This document shows, in pieces, positions 54,433 through 63,738 of a DNA stretch of 64,000 nucleotides (its first letter is position 1; every line of letters begins with the position of its first letter). The DNA lies in assembly GCF_013240295.1 (NCBI RefSeq), contig NZ_JABETK010000003.1, forward strand, positions 558,001 through 622,000. The letters run 5' to 3'. This stretch comes from Neoaquamicrobium sediminum. GTDB taxonomy: Bacteria; Pseudomonadota; Alphaproteobacteria; Rhizobiales; Rhizobiaceae. A model generated the notes under the pieces. It saw only the letters and a program-made list of their open reading frames with translations. It made no database searches and was not told the DNA's origin. The position numbers and the translations under genes are program-made.

Positions 54433-54859
54433 AAGCGATTGGAGGGGTACCCGACGCCCAGCGCCCGTGCCGCATCATCGCGCGTTAGGCCAGTTCCTCA
54501 AAATGCCCCACCCGACCTCATCAAGCGACTGATTTGCGCCCGCCGGCATGCACCCACTTCGCAGGAGGGGCGCCGGACTGTGGCCCTCGCGTTCCTGAGA
54601 GAGGCTTTCATATGACTGCCGGCACGCGAAACCTTTCACCATTTCGGACGATCGGCCGAACCTTGCCTAAGCCGTAACTGGACATTCGCGCTCGTTTCCA
54701 GAGACGCCACTGCAGCGCCCTCGCGCATATGCAAGCACTTGCCTCTGGCCTCACTGCTGGATTTTTGATAGTGAAGCACTCCAACCCTCAACCGTATCCG
54801 AAAGCACCAGCACGGCTCCCACCGTTACAGGCTTTCATTCTTTGCGACCCAAGGTGGCG
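54433..54859. other. Intergenic region, no gene recognised
   Basis: About 430 bases between the LysR gene and the GNAT gene. Composition is more mixed than in the flanking genes, and I see no conserved protein, RNA or strong hairpin. Confidence 0.4.
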
Positions 54860-55378
54860 ATGATGGCGAAGCCTTATATCTCGTTGCGGCCGGAAATAAC
54901 CCGAACACACGCACTCGCCCTGATGGACTGGATGGAAAATGAACGCGTCACCCGCTACCTGAGTGACTCAAGTAGCGTGTCGCGGTTCATCGCCCAAGCC
55001 GTCGATCGAGCGCAGCTGCCTATTTTGACGCATTTATTCAATCAGGGCGGCCGCTTTTTCATGGCCTACGATCGAAACGATATTCCGGTCGGATTCGTAC
55101 GGCTAGTCAAGAGTGGCCCTGAGTGTGAGATCGTTGTGGTCGTCGGAGACCACGACAACTGGGGACGCGGGCTTGGCTGGAGCGCCATCCGGGAGGGTTT
55201 GAAGCTAGCCTTTCTTGACATGCGGGCAGAATGCGTCATCGCCAAAATTCATCCCAACAACGCGCGCTCGCTGAAGGGCTTTGAGCGCTGCGGCTTTCTC
55301 CCGAAACTGCGAACGCCAACGCTCACTCATTTGGCCATGACCGCTGACCGGTATCTCCAATTGCTGCGCGAAGGCGCC
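54860..55378 (+). CDS. GNAT-family acetyltransferase (in frame with the following Rnk-like part)
   Basis: About 173 residues with the GNAT fold: ISLRPEITRTHALALMDWME, FMAYDRNDIPVGFVRLVKSG, ECEIVVVVGDHDNWGRGLGW (acetyl-CoA-type loop GRGLGW) and IHPNNARSLKGFERCGFLPK. AAGGTGG precedes the ATG pair at 54860/54863. No stop separates it from the Met at 55379 that begins a Rnk/GreA-like protein. Either a natural fusion or two genes joined by an indel near the junction (ATGACC, a typical overlap sequence). Substrate unknown. Confidence 0.75.
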
Positions 55379-55773
55379 ATGACCGATTCTTCCCGGATCT
55401 GCGTCACCGAGATCGACAAGGCAAGGCTACAGAGACTGATTGAGGTCGAGGAAGAGGCCCAACAAGTGGATCTCAAACACGAGATCGAGCGAGCGATTAT
55501 CGTTGAGCCTGAGCATGTCGCGCGCGATGTCGTGACGATGAACTCGAGAGTCGTGCTGAACGTGGACGACACGCAACAGGAAGTAACTCTTGTTTATCCG
55601 CACGACGCCGACGACCCTCTCGAAAGCTATCGATCCTCTCCGAGGTCGGCACCGCGATTCTGGGGTATCAGGAAGGCGATTCCATCGACTGGTTGGTGGC
55701 AGAACGCACCAGACGCATTTGCATCGAGGAGGTGGTCTACCAGCCGGAAGCGTTTGGGGACCTTGAGCTCTAG
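55379..55773 (+). CDS. Rnk/GreA-like regulator domain (frameshifted)
   Basis: Starts MTDSSRICVTEIDKARLQRL and continues HVARDVVTMNSRVVLNVDDT, QQEVTLVYPHDADDP, as in nucleoside diphosphate kinase regulators (Rnk) and GreA/GreB C-terminal domains that bind RNA polymerase. The end, LSILSEVGTAILGYQEGDSI then DWLVAERTRRICIEEVVYQP, is in the next frame and stops at 55773. The break is at an A3 run (55623-55625); a fourth A restores it. About 132 residues when joined. Confidence 0.78.
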
Positions 55774-56257
55774 TCGTACGATGACTTTCGAGATCGAGTC
55801 GGCGTAGTACACAACCTGTTAAAACGGATCGCAGTTTCAGTGGCGGACGAACTATGGATGCCGCTGATGATCGGATGACCCGGGTCCGTCAGCAGGCTGA
55901 GTACTGACTCAGATCTGGCATGGAGACGTAACTCTCATTGCGCCGATTAACACGCGTAGTGATGTTCGGCTTTTGAACGATGGCGCCGGTGGTAAGTTTT
56001 CGCCCGTTTGGCAGGCCGCTCGGGGTCGATTGACTTCCATCGGCATATGGCCGACAGATGCCTGATGCGCATCAATCTTCGCATAGTCCTCAACGCAAAG
56101 GGCTTCAGCCAACCCGGCTGAAGGCCTGGTGCTACTAACTGCGCAAGCAAGAGCGGCACCAGGTTAAGCCCAGTTCCCAGTTTTGACATGCCGCCATCGC
56201 TGAGCGAGCGCCCTGTGCGCTCGCGATGCTGCGTCATGGGTTCAGAGGACAACCGCT
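55774..56257. other. Intergenic region, no gene recognised
   Basis: Open frames exist on the minus strand (for example 55947-56252), but I recognise no family and see no good ribosome binding site. May hold decayed genes. Confidence 0.35.
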
Positions 56258-56380
56258 ATGAATTTCAGCTACAGCTACACATTCCCCATCGCCGGACCAA
56301 ACAAGATCCCTCGCTTCAAAAAGTGGGCCGCAGAGCATGCACCCGAAATCGAGGTAAGCTTGCCGCCTCAGGTTCCGGTC
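56258..56380 (+). pseudogene. 5' part of a small gene split by IS66
   Basis: ATG at 56258 (AGAGGA eight bases before) encodes MNFSYSYTFPIAGPNKIPRF and KKWAAEHAPEIEVSLPPQVP plus V, exactly 41 codons up to the end of the target duplication. The rest lies at 58931-59014. Joined, the protein has 68 residues. No known family; basic N-terminal half and a charged end. Confidence 0.75.
56373..56380 (+). repeat. Target-site duplication, left copy (second IS66)
   Basis: TTCCGGTC, repeated exactly at 58923-58930. Confidence 0.9.
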
Positions 56381-56388
56381 GTAAGCGG

Positions 56389-58037
56389 TCAGCCGATGGC
56401 GTCAGGGCTGAAGTTCCAGGGCATGAGGGCTTCGATTTCGGTGGCCGGCCATGCTTGAGCGATGCGGCTTAAGGTCTGGGTGAGCCAGGCAAGCGGATCG
56501 ACGCCGTTCATTTTGCAGGTCTGAAGAAGCGTGGCCAGTGTTGCCCAGGTTCGTCCACCCCCTCGCTACCGGCGAACAGGCTATTCTTTCGCGTAATTGT
56601 CTGGGGCCTGATTGCGCGTTCGACAATGTTGGAGTCGATCTCGATACGGCCATCGGTCAGGAACCACTCCAGCGCCTCGCGCCGGGAGAGCGCATAGCGG
56701 ATGGCCTCAGCGGTTTTGGATTTTCCGGAGATTTTGCGCAGTTCCTTCTCCCACAGGCCGAAGAGGCCGGTGACGATGGCCGCGGACTTTGCCTGCCGCA
56801 GCGCCACTCTGGTTTCGGCATTCTGGCCGCGAACCTCATCCTCGACCTTCCACAGCGCGCTCATGGCGACGACCGTATCGGTCGCGGCCTGCGAGACGCC
56901 GCTGATGTGCAGATCGTAGAACTTTCGCCTCAGATGCGCCCAGCACCCGGCGAGCTGGATCGCCTGATTGCTGCCAAGCCTGGCCCGCGCCTTGGCGAGG
57001 CTCGTATAGGCAGTATAGCCATCCACCTGAAGGACGCCGCTAAAACCGGTGAGATGGCGCGCCACGCATTCCGCACCACGACTGTCCTCGAAGCGATAGG
57101 CGACCATTGGCGGGCTGGTTCCGCCATAGGGGCGATCGTCGCGTGCGTAAGCCCAGAGCCAGGCCGTCATGGCCTTGCCGGAGCCGGGTACAAGGGTCGG
57201 CAATGTCGTTTCGTCGGCGAAGACCCTTTCGCCCTCCTTGACCAGTTCCAGGATGTAATCGGCGCATATCTGAAGCTCGAAGCCCAGATGCCCCATCCAT
57301 TGAGCCATCTGGTTCCGGCTGATCTCGACGCCATCGCGCAGATAGATCGCCTCCTGCCGGTAGAGCGGCAGGCCGTCGGCATATTTGGAGACGGCGATAT
57401 AGGCGAGCAGTTGCTCCGTCGGCAGACCGCATTCGATGATATGCGCCGGCGCCAGCGCCTGGACCACACCATCATGCCCACGGAAGGCGTATTTGGGGCG
57501 GCGCGTGACAATGACCCGGAACTTCGGCGGCACGACGTCGAGCCGCTCGGAGCGATCCTCGCCGATCAGAATCTTTTCAAGGCCCGCGCATTCGGCAGGG
57601 ATTTCCGGCTCGATGACCTCCTCGATGCGTTCGAGGTGAGCGGCAAAGCCTTTCCGAGGACGCGGCGCGCGTTTCGGCTTGTTGCCGGCAGCGCGGTCGA
57701 GCTCGCTCTGGATCGCCGCAAGCCCCGTCTCCACCTCCTCGAAGGCGAAGGCCACCTGCTCGTCATCGGCGGCAAGCCGCAACCGCTCCGACCGCGTGCC
57801 ATGTTGCGCGCGCTGCAGGACATTCATGATCGTCGTCAGGTTGGCGATCCGTTCGTTGGCCGCCGCCTCGACCGCCTTCAGCCGGGCGATCTCCGCCTTC
57901 GCTGCGTCCAACTGAGCTGCACTCCCACGCGCAATTTCAGCGTGTTCTCGCGCCATTACCTGGATCATCGCCTTCAGCGCGTCGATGTCGTCCGGCAGTT
58001 CGGCAACGGATAAAACCATAGAGGGAGTAGAGCACAA
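56389..58037 (-). CDS. tnpC: IS66 transposase TnpC (frameshifted near the 3' end)
   Basis: About 549 residues when joined. The main frame 58037-56508 holds the coiled coil (EIARLKAVEAAANERIANLT), VFADETTLPTLVPG and VLQVDGYTAYTSLAKARARL with the catalytic Asp residues, CWAHLRRKFYDLH, and the Glu (SNIVERAIRPQTITRKNSLF). The C terminus (TCKMNGVDPLAWLTQTLSRI, ALMPWNFSPDAIG) lies in another frame, stopping at 56389. The break is at a C5 run (56558-56562); one more base restores GSEGGGRTWATL. Confidence 0.88.
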
Positions 58038-58094
58038 AACGCCCGATTTTCCAATGGGTTCAGCCGATTTTGAGCGGCCATCCGAGAGGCGATT

Positions 58095-58439
58095 TCACCC
58101 CGTCAGCAGCGGGCGTTTGATCCGCGCAGGACGGATCTTCTTCCAGTCCAGACCGGCCAGAAGCGCCATCAGTTGCGAATGGTCCAGACGCAGCCGCGCC
58201 GCCGATACGCCCGGCCAGCAGAAGCTGTTTTCCTCCAAAACCTTCGCATAGAGGCACACCCCGCTGCCATCCCACCACACGATGCGAACCCGGTCCGCCC
58301 GCTTCGATCGGAACACATGAAGCGCCCCGGAAAACGGGTCGAGACCACTATCCCTCACCAGCGCCATCAGGGACGCCGCTCCCTTGCGGAAGTCTACAGG
58401 CTGCGCCGACACGTAAACCACAACGCCCGACGCGATCAT
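58095..58439 (-). CDS. tnpB: IS66 accessory protein TnpB
   Basis: 114 residues with VYVSAQPVDFRKGAASLMAL, LHVFRSKRADRVRIVWWDGS and YAKVLEENSFCWPG, the TnpB pattern. The start overlaps tnpA by four bases. More distant from the TnpB at 11343 than a recent duplicate would be, so the two IS66 elements are different types. Confidence 0.93.
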   Translation of the reverse strand: MIASGVVVYVSAQPVDFRKGAASLMALVRDSGLDPFSGALHVFRSKRADRVRIVWWDGSGVCLYAKVLEENSFCWPGVSAARLRLDHSQLMALLAGLDWKKIRPARIKRPLLTG

Positions 58440-58843
58440 GCCTGGCGCACCGCCCGGATAATCCCGGCCAACCGATCCAGTGCAATATCCTCGCCGACCC
58501 GCACAACGACATCGCTCACCACAAGCTCCACCGCCGCGCTGGCGCCCGCGTCAAAGCGCGTGAACTTCACCGGATCGGTCGCCGAGCCACCACGCCCACA
58601 CAAGGGCACCGCCAACGGCGCGATCGCCCCCGAGGACAGCGCCTTCCTCCGCCACGTATAGAGTTGGGACACGTCCAGCTCATAAGAGCGGGCGACCTCT
58701 GCTACCGTGCTTCCCGGCGAAAACGCCTCCGCGACCAGCCGCGCCTTCTCATCATCCGACCAATGGCGAGGCGTCCGACGCGATGACACCGCCGTTGCCG
58801 TCAAAACCTCGAAGGTCCGAACCTGACCCACCCTGTCGCTCAT
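58436..58843 (-). CDS. tnpA: IS66 accessory protein TnpA (helix-turn-helix)
   Basis: 135 residues; helix-turn-helix region PRHWSDDEKARLVAEAFSPG and STVAEVARSYELDVSQLYTW, with the C-terminal VRVGEDIALDRLAGIIRAV block. First gene of the element. Confidence 0.93.
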   Translation of the reverse strand: MSDRVGQVRTFEVLTATAVSSRRTPRHWSDDEKARLVAEAFSPGSTVAEVARSYELDVSQLYTWRRKALSSGAIAPLAVPLCGRGGSATDPVKFTRFDAGASAAVELVVSDVVVRVGEDIALDRLAGIIRAVRQA

Positions 58844-58922
58844 ATGACTCTCCTCGTGATTCTCACCACGAAAATGAGCCTCAAACCGACAAACCGCTAC
58901 GTGGGGTGGCTTACCCGCTTAC

Positions 58923-58930
58923 TTCCGGTC
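58923..58930 (+). repeat. Target-site duplication, right copy (second IS66)
   Basis: TTCCGGTC, identical to 56373-56380. Confidence 0.9.
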
Positions 58931-59014
58931 AAGAGCAACGCCATGACTATCCGGGTGAAATCTCCGGAAGATCGGAACGTGCTGGTCGATCGGATGAAAA
59001 ACATCGAGTTCTGA
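58931..59014 (+). pseudogene. 3' part of the small gene split by IS66
   Basis: Continues in frame from 56380 when the element and one duplication copy are removed: KSNAMTIRVKSPEDRNVLVD, RMKNIEF, then TGA at 59012-59014. Confidence 0.75.
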
Positions 59015-59451
59015 GCCATGATCGTCGCTCAACCTTGCCTATCTTGCGGGTGCACCATGGCAGTGGGGCCGCAGTGCTGGAGTTGCCGACAGCCGCTCAC
59101 CAGCGCAAGTTCTGTTCCAGAACATCTGTTTGCCCCACCTACTGCGTGGCGGCGAGAGGTTGCGGCCGAAAAGCAGTTGCGATCATAACATTCGCGCGCC
59201 AGCCCGCTGACCAGTCGGTGGGCTGGCTGGCAAACGAGATCGGCAGCGGCAGGGAGCGCGGCAAGGACTGCGCTTTCCACCCGAACGGGAGGGCCGAATA
59301 AATTGAAATCTCAGGCCGACTTAGCCTGAAGTGCGCAGCTGGAAGACCTGGACGGCGCGGCCGAGCGCGTGCTGCTGCACGAGATAGACGACGCACCGCT
59401 ACGGGATCGGAACGATCGTGAGCGCACCAACGTTGCGGAAACAGGGAGCGA
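59015..59451. other. Intergenic region, no gene recognised
   Basis: About 440 bases. Short open frames on both strands lack known domains; the minus-strand frame (59029-59280) has no ribosome binding site. Confidence 0.35.
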
Positions 59452-59586
59452 ATGATGCGCGAGCATACCGACAGGAAGTTCGACTGGGTTGCGGCGCTCG
59501 CATTCGGTTCGGGCGTAGCCGTGATGGTACCCAGCATGATCGCTCTGGCAGTCGCGTCGATGGCTGTGCTCGCTCTGCTGTTCTGA
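59452..59586 (+). CDS. 44-residue single-helix membrane protein
   Basis: ATG at 59452 (a second at 59455), with GGGAG upstream. The peptide has a charged start (MMREHTDRKFDWVAALAFGS) and one long hydrophobic segment to the end (MIALAVASMAVLALLF). No family recognised. Confidence 0.5.
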   Translation: MMREHTDRKFDWVAALAFGSGVAVMVPSMIALAVASMAVLALLF

Positions 59587-59954
59587 GAGAGCAGCAACAC
59601 GCACAGCTGCCTCTGGATGCCCGGAATCGTCGAGCTGGTCATTGCATGAAGCGTAGTCGGCGCTATTGTGGGACTTGGAAACGCTTGAGTTCGTGCCGTG
59701 CCCACTTCTCGAATGGACAGGACATCATCGCGGACCCGCATCCGGTTCATGAACCACGCGGGCAGCCTTATCGCATGCATCTAGCCCTGGCGCGGCCGCA
59801 AGGCCGTCGACCGGGGGCCGGAAATCCAACCAAGTCAAAAATTCAGTTCTGATTTCCGGGTCCGCCCCCTGGCCCGGTGGAGATGCATGATGATCGACAG
59901 ATGCCCCAGCCGCATGTGCGCGGCTTCCAAACTCGCCGTCCGCAGGAGGCGGAC
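59587..59954. other. Region upstream of dadA
   Basis: About 370 bases without a recognised gene. The sequence just before the dadA start has AGGAGG (59944-59949). A promoter should lie here. Confidence 0.35.
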
Positions 59955-61207
59955 ATGAGGGTTCTCATCGTAGGTAGCGGGGTCATCGGCGTGACCTCTG
60001 CGTGGTATCTGGCGCGCGCCGGACACGAAGTCACCGTCCTCGACCGACAGCCCGGTCCCGCACTGGAAACCAGCTACGCCAATGCTGGTGAGGTGTCGCC
60101 TGGCTATTCCTCACCGTGGGCGGGTCCCGGAGTGCCCCTAAAGGCGATCAAATGGCTCCTGATGAAGCACGGCCCTCTCGCCATCCGTCCACGGTTCGAT
60201 CCGGCGATGTGGTCGTGGGTTTTGCAGATGCTCGCCAACTGCACGTCGCGGCGCTACGCCGTGAACAAGGCGCGCATGGTGCCGATCGCGGAGTACAGCC
60301 GTGACTGCCTTCGCGAGTTGAGGGCTACGACCGCCATCGAATACGACGAGCGATCGCAGGGTACCCTGCAACTGTTCCGCACCCAGAAGCAACTCGACGG
60401 AATCGTCGGCGACGTCGAGGTCCTCAAGCAGTTCGGGGTTGATTTCACTGTCCTTGCCCCATCGGGCTGTGTCGCTGCGGAACCTGCGCTGGCGCGCGTG
60501 ACGGAGAAGTTCGTTGGCGGCCTGCGGCTTCCTGGCGACGAAACCGGAGACTGCCGCGTCTTTACCGAGAAGCTGGCGGCACTCGCATCAGCAGCGGTCG
60601 ATTTTCGTTTTGGCGTCTCCGTCCAGGGACTCGTCCAAGAAGGCGGCAGGGTCACGGGCGTGCGAACAGCGGGCGGTCTGCTTACGGGGACGCCGTCGTC
60701 GTCGCTGCGGGAAGCTATTCTCCCCGACTGCTCGCCCCCGTCGGTGTGCATGTTCCTGTCTATCCGGTGAAAGGCTATTCGCTGACAATGCCCGTGACGG
60801 ATGCCGCGGCCGCGCCTGTATCGACTGTGATGGACGAGACCTTCAAGATCGCTATCACCCGCCTGGGAGACCGCATCCGCGTTGGGGGTACTGCCGAGAT
60901 ATCTGGGTTCGATCTATCCTTGCCGCGTTCCCGCCGCGGGCCCCTCGAGCATTCGGTTACCGACCTGTTCCCCGGGGCGGGCGACGCTGCTGCCGCATCT
61001 TTCTGGTGTGGGTTGAGACCAATGACTCCAGACGGCCCGCCGATCATCGGCGCTACGTCCATCCCCGGGCTCTACGTCAACACCGGACATGGAACCCTCG
61101 GTTGGACGATGGCGTGCGGCTCGGGACGCGTTCTCGCGGACCTCATCTCGGACAGGGTTCCCGATATCGACCTATCGGACCTCAATCCCGGACGGTACCG
61201 CGCATGA
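59955..61207 (+). CDS. dadA: D-amino acid dehydrogenase small subunit (frameshifted)
   Basis: About 418 residues when joined. N-terminal FAD-binding motif VLIVGSGVIGVTSAWYLARA with SYANAGEVSPGYSSPWAGPG after it, characteristic of DadA. The first frame continues to about 60675; then the frame changes and YGDAVVVAAGSYSPRLLAPV, HVPVYPVKGYSLTMPVTD and the C-terminal NTGHGTLGWTMACGSGRVLA follow to 61207. One base near 60676-60682 is missing. The enzyme oxidises D-alanine and other D-amino acids at the membrane, passing electrons to the respiratory chain. Stop overlaps the alr start (ATGA). Confidence 0.9.
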
Positions 61208-62322
61208 GCGCGAAGGGAATGCGAGCAGGCGCAATCCTTACGATCGATCTTGAGGCGATCGTTTCCAACTGGCGGCTGCTGTCGAAACTGGCGAAGCCAG
61301 CTGAATGTGCCGCCGTGGTGAAGGCGGACGCCTATGGTCTCGGAGCGCCGGAGGTCGCGGCAGCGCTACAAGAGGCCGGGTGCAAGACCTTCTTCGTCGC
61401 GCATCTCGACGAAGGGCTCGTTCTTAGGAAGGCGATCGGTTTCAGCTCCCGCGTCTTCGTCCTCAACGGCACCCCTCCGGGGGCCGAGGACGAGTTCCTG
61501 CGATCGGTCCTGATTCCGGTCGTCAACACGGCAGGAGAACTCACTGCCTGGCGAAGTCGCGCCTGCGAGGCAGGACGCAGCATGCCAGTCGCGCTCCATC
61601 TAGACACGGGCATGGCCCGCCTCGGACTGTCTTCGGGCGACGTCGCCATGCTGGCAAGCGATCCCTCCCTCCTGGAGGGGCTTTCAGTGGAGCTGATCAT
61701 GAGCCATCTTGCCTGCGCCGACGAGCCCACGCATCTCGCCAACCAACGGCAGCGGCGCGAGTTCGCCAAGCTCCGCTCGGTGTTTCCGAAGAAGGCTCGG
61801 TCCTCCTTCGCCAACTCGTCGGGCATTTTCCTTGGTCAGGAATTCCACGGTGACCTTGTGAGACCGGGTGCCGCCCTCTACGGGATCAACCCGGTTCCCG
61901 GGACGCCAAATCCAATGCGTCAAGTCGTCAGGCTGTCCGCGCGCGTCCTGCAGCTGCGGGACGTGCCCACGGGCACTCGCGTGGGTTACGGCCATACGTT
62001 CTGCGCCGACAGGCGCATGCGGCTCGCGACGCTTTCCATTGGCTACGCCGACGGCTGGCCGCGAACCGCAACAACCTCGGCGTTCTTCGGAGGAACGCGT
62101 CTCCCGTTTGCAGGACGCGTCTCGATGGACAGCATCGTGGTCGATGCGACCGACTGCGCCGATCTCCCCGGGGAAGGCAGCTTCGTTAACCTCTTATGTT
62201 CTGAGCAGACGGTCGATGACGTCGCCAGAAATGCAGGCACCATCGGCTACGAAATCCTCACCCGACTCGGGCGGCGCTTCAGCCGCGACTACGAGCCCAC
62301 TACATGTTGCGGAGAAGCGTAG
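61204..62322 (+). CDS. dadX: Alanine racemase, catabolic
   Basis: 372 residues. PLP Lys in AAVVKADAYGLGAPEVAAAL; substrate and dimer motifs LHLDTGMARLGLSSGD, SSFANSSGIF, VRPGAALYGINPVPGT, RVGYGHTFCADRRMRLATLS and IGYADGWPR; catalytic loop RVSMDSIVVDATD. Together with DadA it forms the classic pair converting L-alanine through D-alanine to pyruvate and ammonia. Four-base overlap with dadA supports one operon. Confidence 0.93.
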   Translation: MSAKGMRAGAILTIDLEAIVSNWRLLSKLAKPAECAAVVKADAYGLGAPEVAAALQEAGCKTFFVAHLDEGLVLRKAIGFSSRVFVLNGTPPGAEDEFLRSVLIPVVNTAGELTAWRSRACEAGRSMPVALHLDTGMARLGLSSGDVAMLASDPSLLEGLSVELIMSHLACADEPTHLANQRQRREFAKLRSVFPKKARSSFANSSGIFLGQEFHGDLVRPGAALYGINPVPGTPNPMRQVVRLSARVLQLRDVPTGTRVGYGHTFCADRRMRLATLSIGYADGWPRTATTSAFFGGTRLPFAGRVSMDSIVVDATDCADLPGEGSFVNLLCSEQTVDDVARNAGTIGYEILTRLGRRFSRDYEPTTCCGEA

Positions 62323-62349
62323 GCTCATCGAACAGTTCCTAGGGCGTCG

Positions 62350-62736
62350 TCATCTTGGTATCGTTCGTTCCTGGGTCGGCGTGGGCCTGTTTCTGGTGAC
62401 AGGATCCTTCACGGCGAGGCCGAGAGCGCGACGCTTCATCGAGCGTGCCGCTAGCGACACGTTGACCGAAACCTTGCTGGTGTAGGACTCCGCATAGCTT
62501 TGTTTCGTGCCGCCCTCTGGTCCCTGACGCATCGTCGGGCACCGTTCGGCGAACCTGTCGGGCGCGGGCGGGAAGCGCCCGTCGGCCACTGTGCCGATCC
62601 ATTCGAATGAATGGTCCGCAGGCTCGCGAAGTCGGGCCAGCAGTTCCAGATATTCCTCCTGGAGTGCTGGAGTATCAGCGCGCCTGCAGGCGGCCGACAG
62701 CCTGTGTAACTCGCATGCAAGCACATAGATAGACAT
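62350..62736 (-). CDS. Hypothetical protein
   Basis: 128 residues from the ATG at 62736 (MSIYVLACELHRLSAACRRA), with GGAGG about 11 bases upstream. The N-terminal 75 residues look helical and acidic (TPALQEEYLELLARLREPAD). The C-terminal half is basic and low-complexity and may be out of frame. Overlaps the 3' end of the upstream frame by about 60 bases. Not recognised. Confidence 0.3.
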   Translation of the reverse strand: MSIYVLACELHRLSAACRRADTPALQEEYLELLARLREPADHSFEWIGTVADGRFPPAPDRFAERCPTMRQGPEGGTKQSYAESYTSKVSVNVSLAARSMKRRALGLAVKDPVTRNRPTPTQERTIPR

Positions 62737-63283
62737 CTCGGCGCGGCTTCCTCCAGTAGATGCGTCGGCCATCAGCCACGTCGAGGTACTCGTCAGCCGC
62801 CGCCACTGGGAGGGCTTCCGGGGCATGCGCCGCAAACAGCATGAACGGATCGGATTCCTGCAAGTCGGGATCCGTATCGACGGCGGAGGACCCATGTCGC
62901 GGGCGGAACTCCACGATCCTTAGCAGAGACGCGGACACTTGCCAGCATCCAACTGCGACCGCGGCCGCATCGGCGACTGCAAGCCCGGCGGCCGTATGGA
63001 GCGCGTGCGCCACTGCGAGCCTGATGCTTGCCTGCGGGCCGTGCCGTTGCTCGAGGGAAGCTGGCGCGGTCGACGGAGTACGGTAGGCCCACACTGAAAC
63101 GATCTCGCGTACCACGTTCACGTCGCATTCCAACGCATCCGCGACGTTCTGGTCGGACATTGTTCCGTCTCGCCAGCGGGCCTGCTGGCTCGTTTCGAGG
63201 GCTGGCGCCATCTCCGGCGCTCCCAATATGTCGCCCCGACAGGCTGGCTGGAACCTGGCAGCGAGGAAGTGGGCGGACTCCAT
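62675..63283 (-). CDS. Hypothetical protein downstream of the PTS IIA-like gene
   Basis: 202 residues. Contains helix-turn-helix-like text (TMSDQNVADALECDVNVVRE), an Ala-rich helical middle (AHALHTAAGLAVADAAAVAV) and a C-terminal block EYLDVADGRRIYWRKPRRDV. The ATG at 63283 lies inside the 3' end of the upstream IIA frame. The start, and whether the first 40 residues are real, are unsure. No family identified. Confidence 0.4.
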   Translation of the reverse strand: MESAHFLAARFQPACRGDILGAPEMAPALETSQQARWRDGTMSDQNVADALECDVNVVREIVSVWAYRTPSTAPASLEQRHGPQASIRLAVAHALHTAAGLAVADAAAVAVGCWQVSASLLRIVEFRPRHGSSAVDTDPDLQESDPFMLFAAHAPEALPVAAADEYLDVADGRRIYWRKPRRDVYLCACMRVTQAVGRLQAR

Positions 63284-63738
63284 CGCGCTTCATTCAGCCG
63301 CCGGAGGCATTCAAGGACTTCATCCGCCGTCGCCGCGTTTCGAATGCTTTTAAGCGCTCCTGTGCACGCCAGTCGGCGGCAGGAGCGGGCGAGCGCGGGC
63401 GTGAACCACCCGACGTGTTCACCCGGCCAGATGGCCGCCAGCACGACATCGACGGGTTGCTCGTCCGATGCCCAGTGCTGGACCGGAGGGTCGAGGACCG
63501 CCAGGGCTGCCGCAGGCTCCGACAGGCTTTTCATCAGCGCGTGCGGAACTGCGATGCCATGACCGATACCGGTCGAGCCGAGCTTCTCGCGGTAGAGAAG
63601 CGCGGCTAGGATTGAATCCGCAGGCACGCCGCAGCGGGCAGACAATGTGTGTGCCAGAAGGCGCAGCAGTGAACGTTTGGCCCGTGCTGGCGCGCTCAAG
63701 ACAATGTCCCGCCGATGCAGGAGGTCGAAAATATCCAT
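63118..63738 (-). CDS. PTS EIIA (PtsN/fructose-type) domain protein
   Basis: 206 residues in the open frame, of which about 151 (MDIFDLLHRRDIVLSAPARA ... ADEVLECLRRLNEAR) match the usual PtsN length. The phospho-acceptor region STGIGHGIAVPHALMKSLS has the conserved His66. The remaining 55 residues overlap the next gene and have no similarity, so the true stop may be lost by an indel near 63285. PtsN-type IIA proteins regulate nitrogen and potassium functions; the usual rpoN neighbour is absent. Confidence 0.7.
   Translation of the reverse strand: MDIFDLLHRRDIVLSAPARAKRSLLRLLAHTLSARCGVPADSILAALLYREKLGSTGIGHGIAVPHALMKSLSEPAAALAVLDPPVQHWASDEQPVDVVLAAIWPGEHVGWFTPALARSCRRLACTGALKSIRNAATADEVLECLRRLNEARWSPPTSSLPGSSQPVGATYWERRRWRQPSKRASRPAGETEQCPTRTSRMRWNAT

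Larger units (their letters stand above)
56381..58922 (-). mobile_element. Second IS66-family element
   Basis: 2542 bases flanked by the 8-bp direct repeat TTCCGGTC. Ends: GTAAGCGGTCAGCC on the left and, inverted, GTAAGCGGGTAAGCC on the right. Carries tnpA, tnpB and tnpC on the minus strand, without the pRiA4b passenger. It interrupts a 68-residue reading frame. Confidence 0.93.

Noticed and set aside
56538..58013. 491-codon plus-strand frame
   Set aside because: Antisense to the second IS66 tnpC, with no domain of its own.
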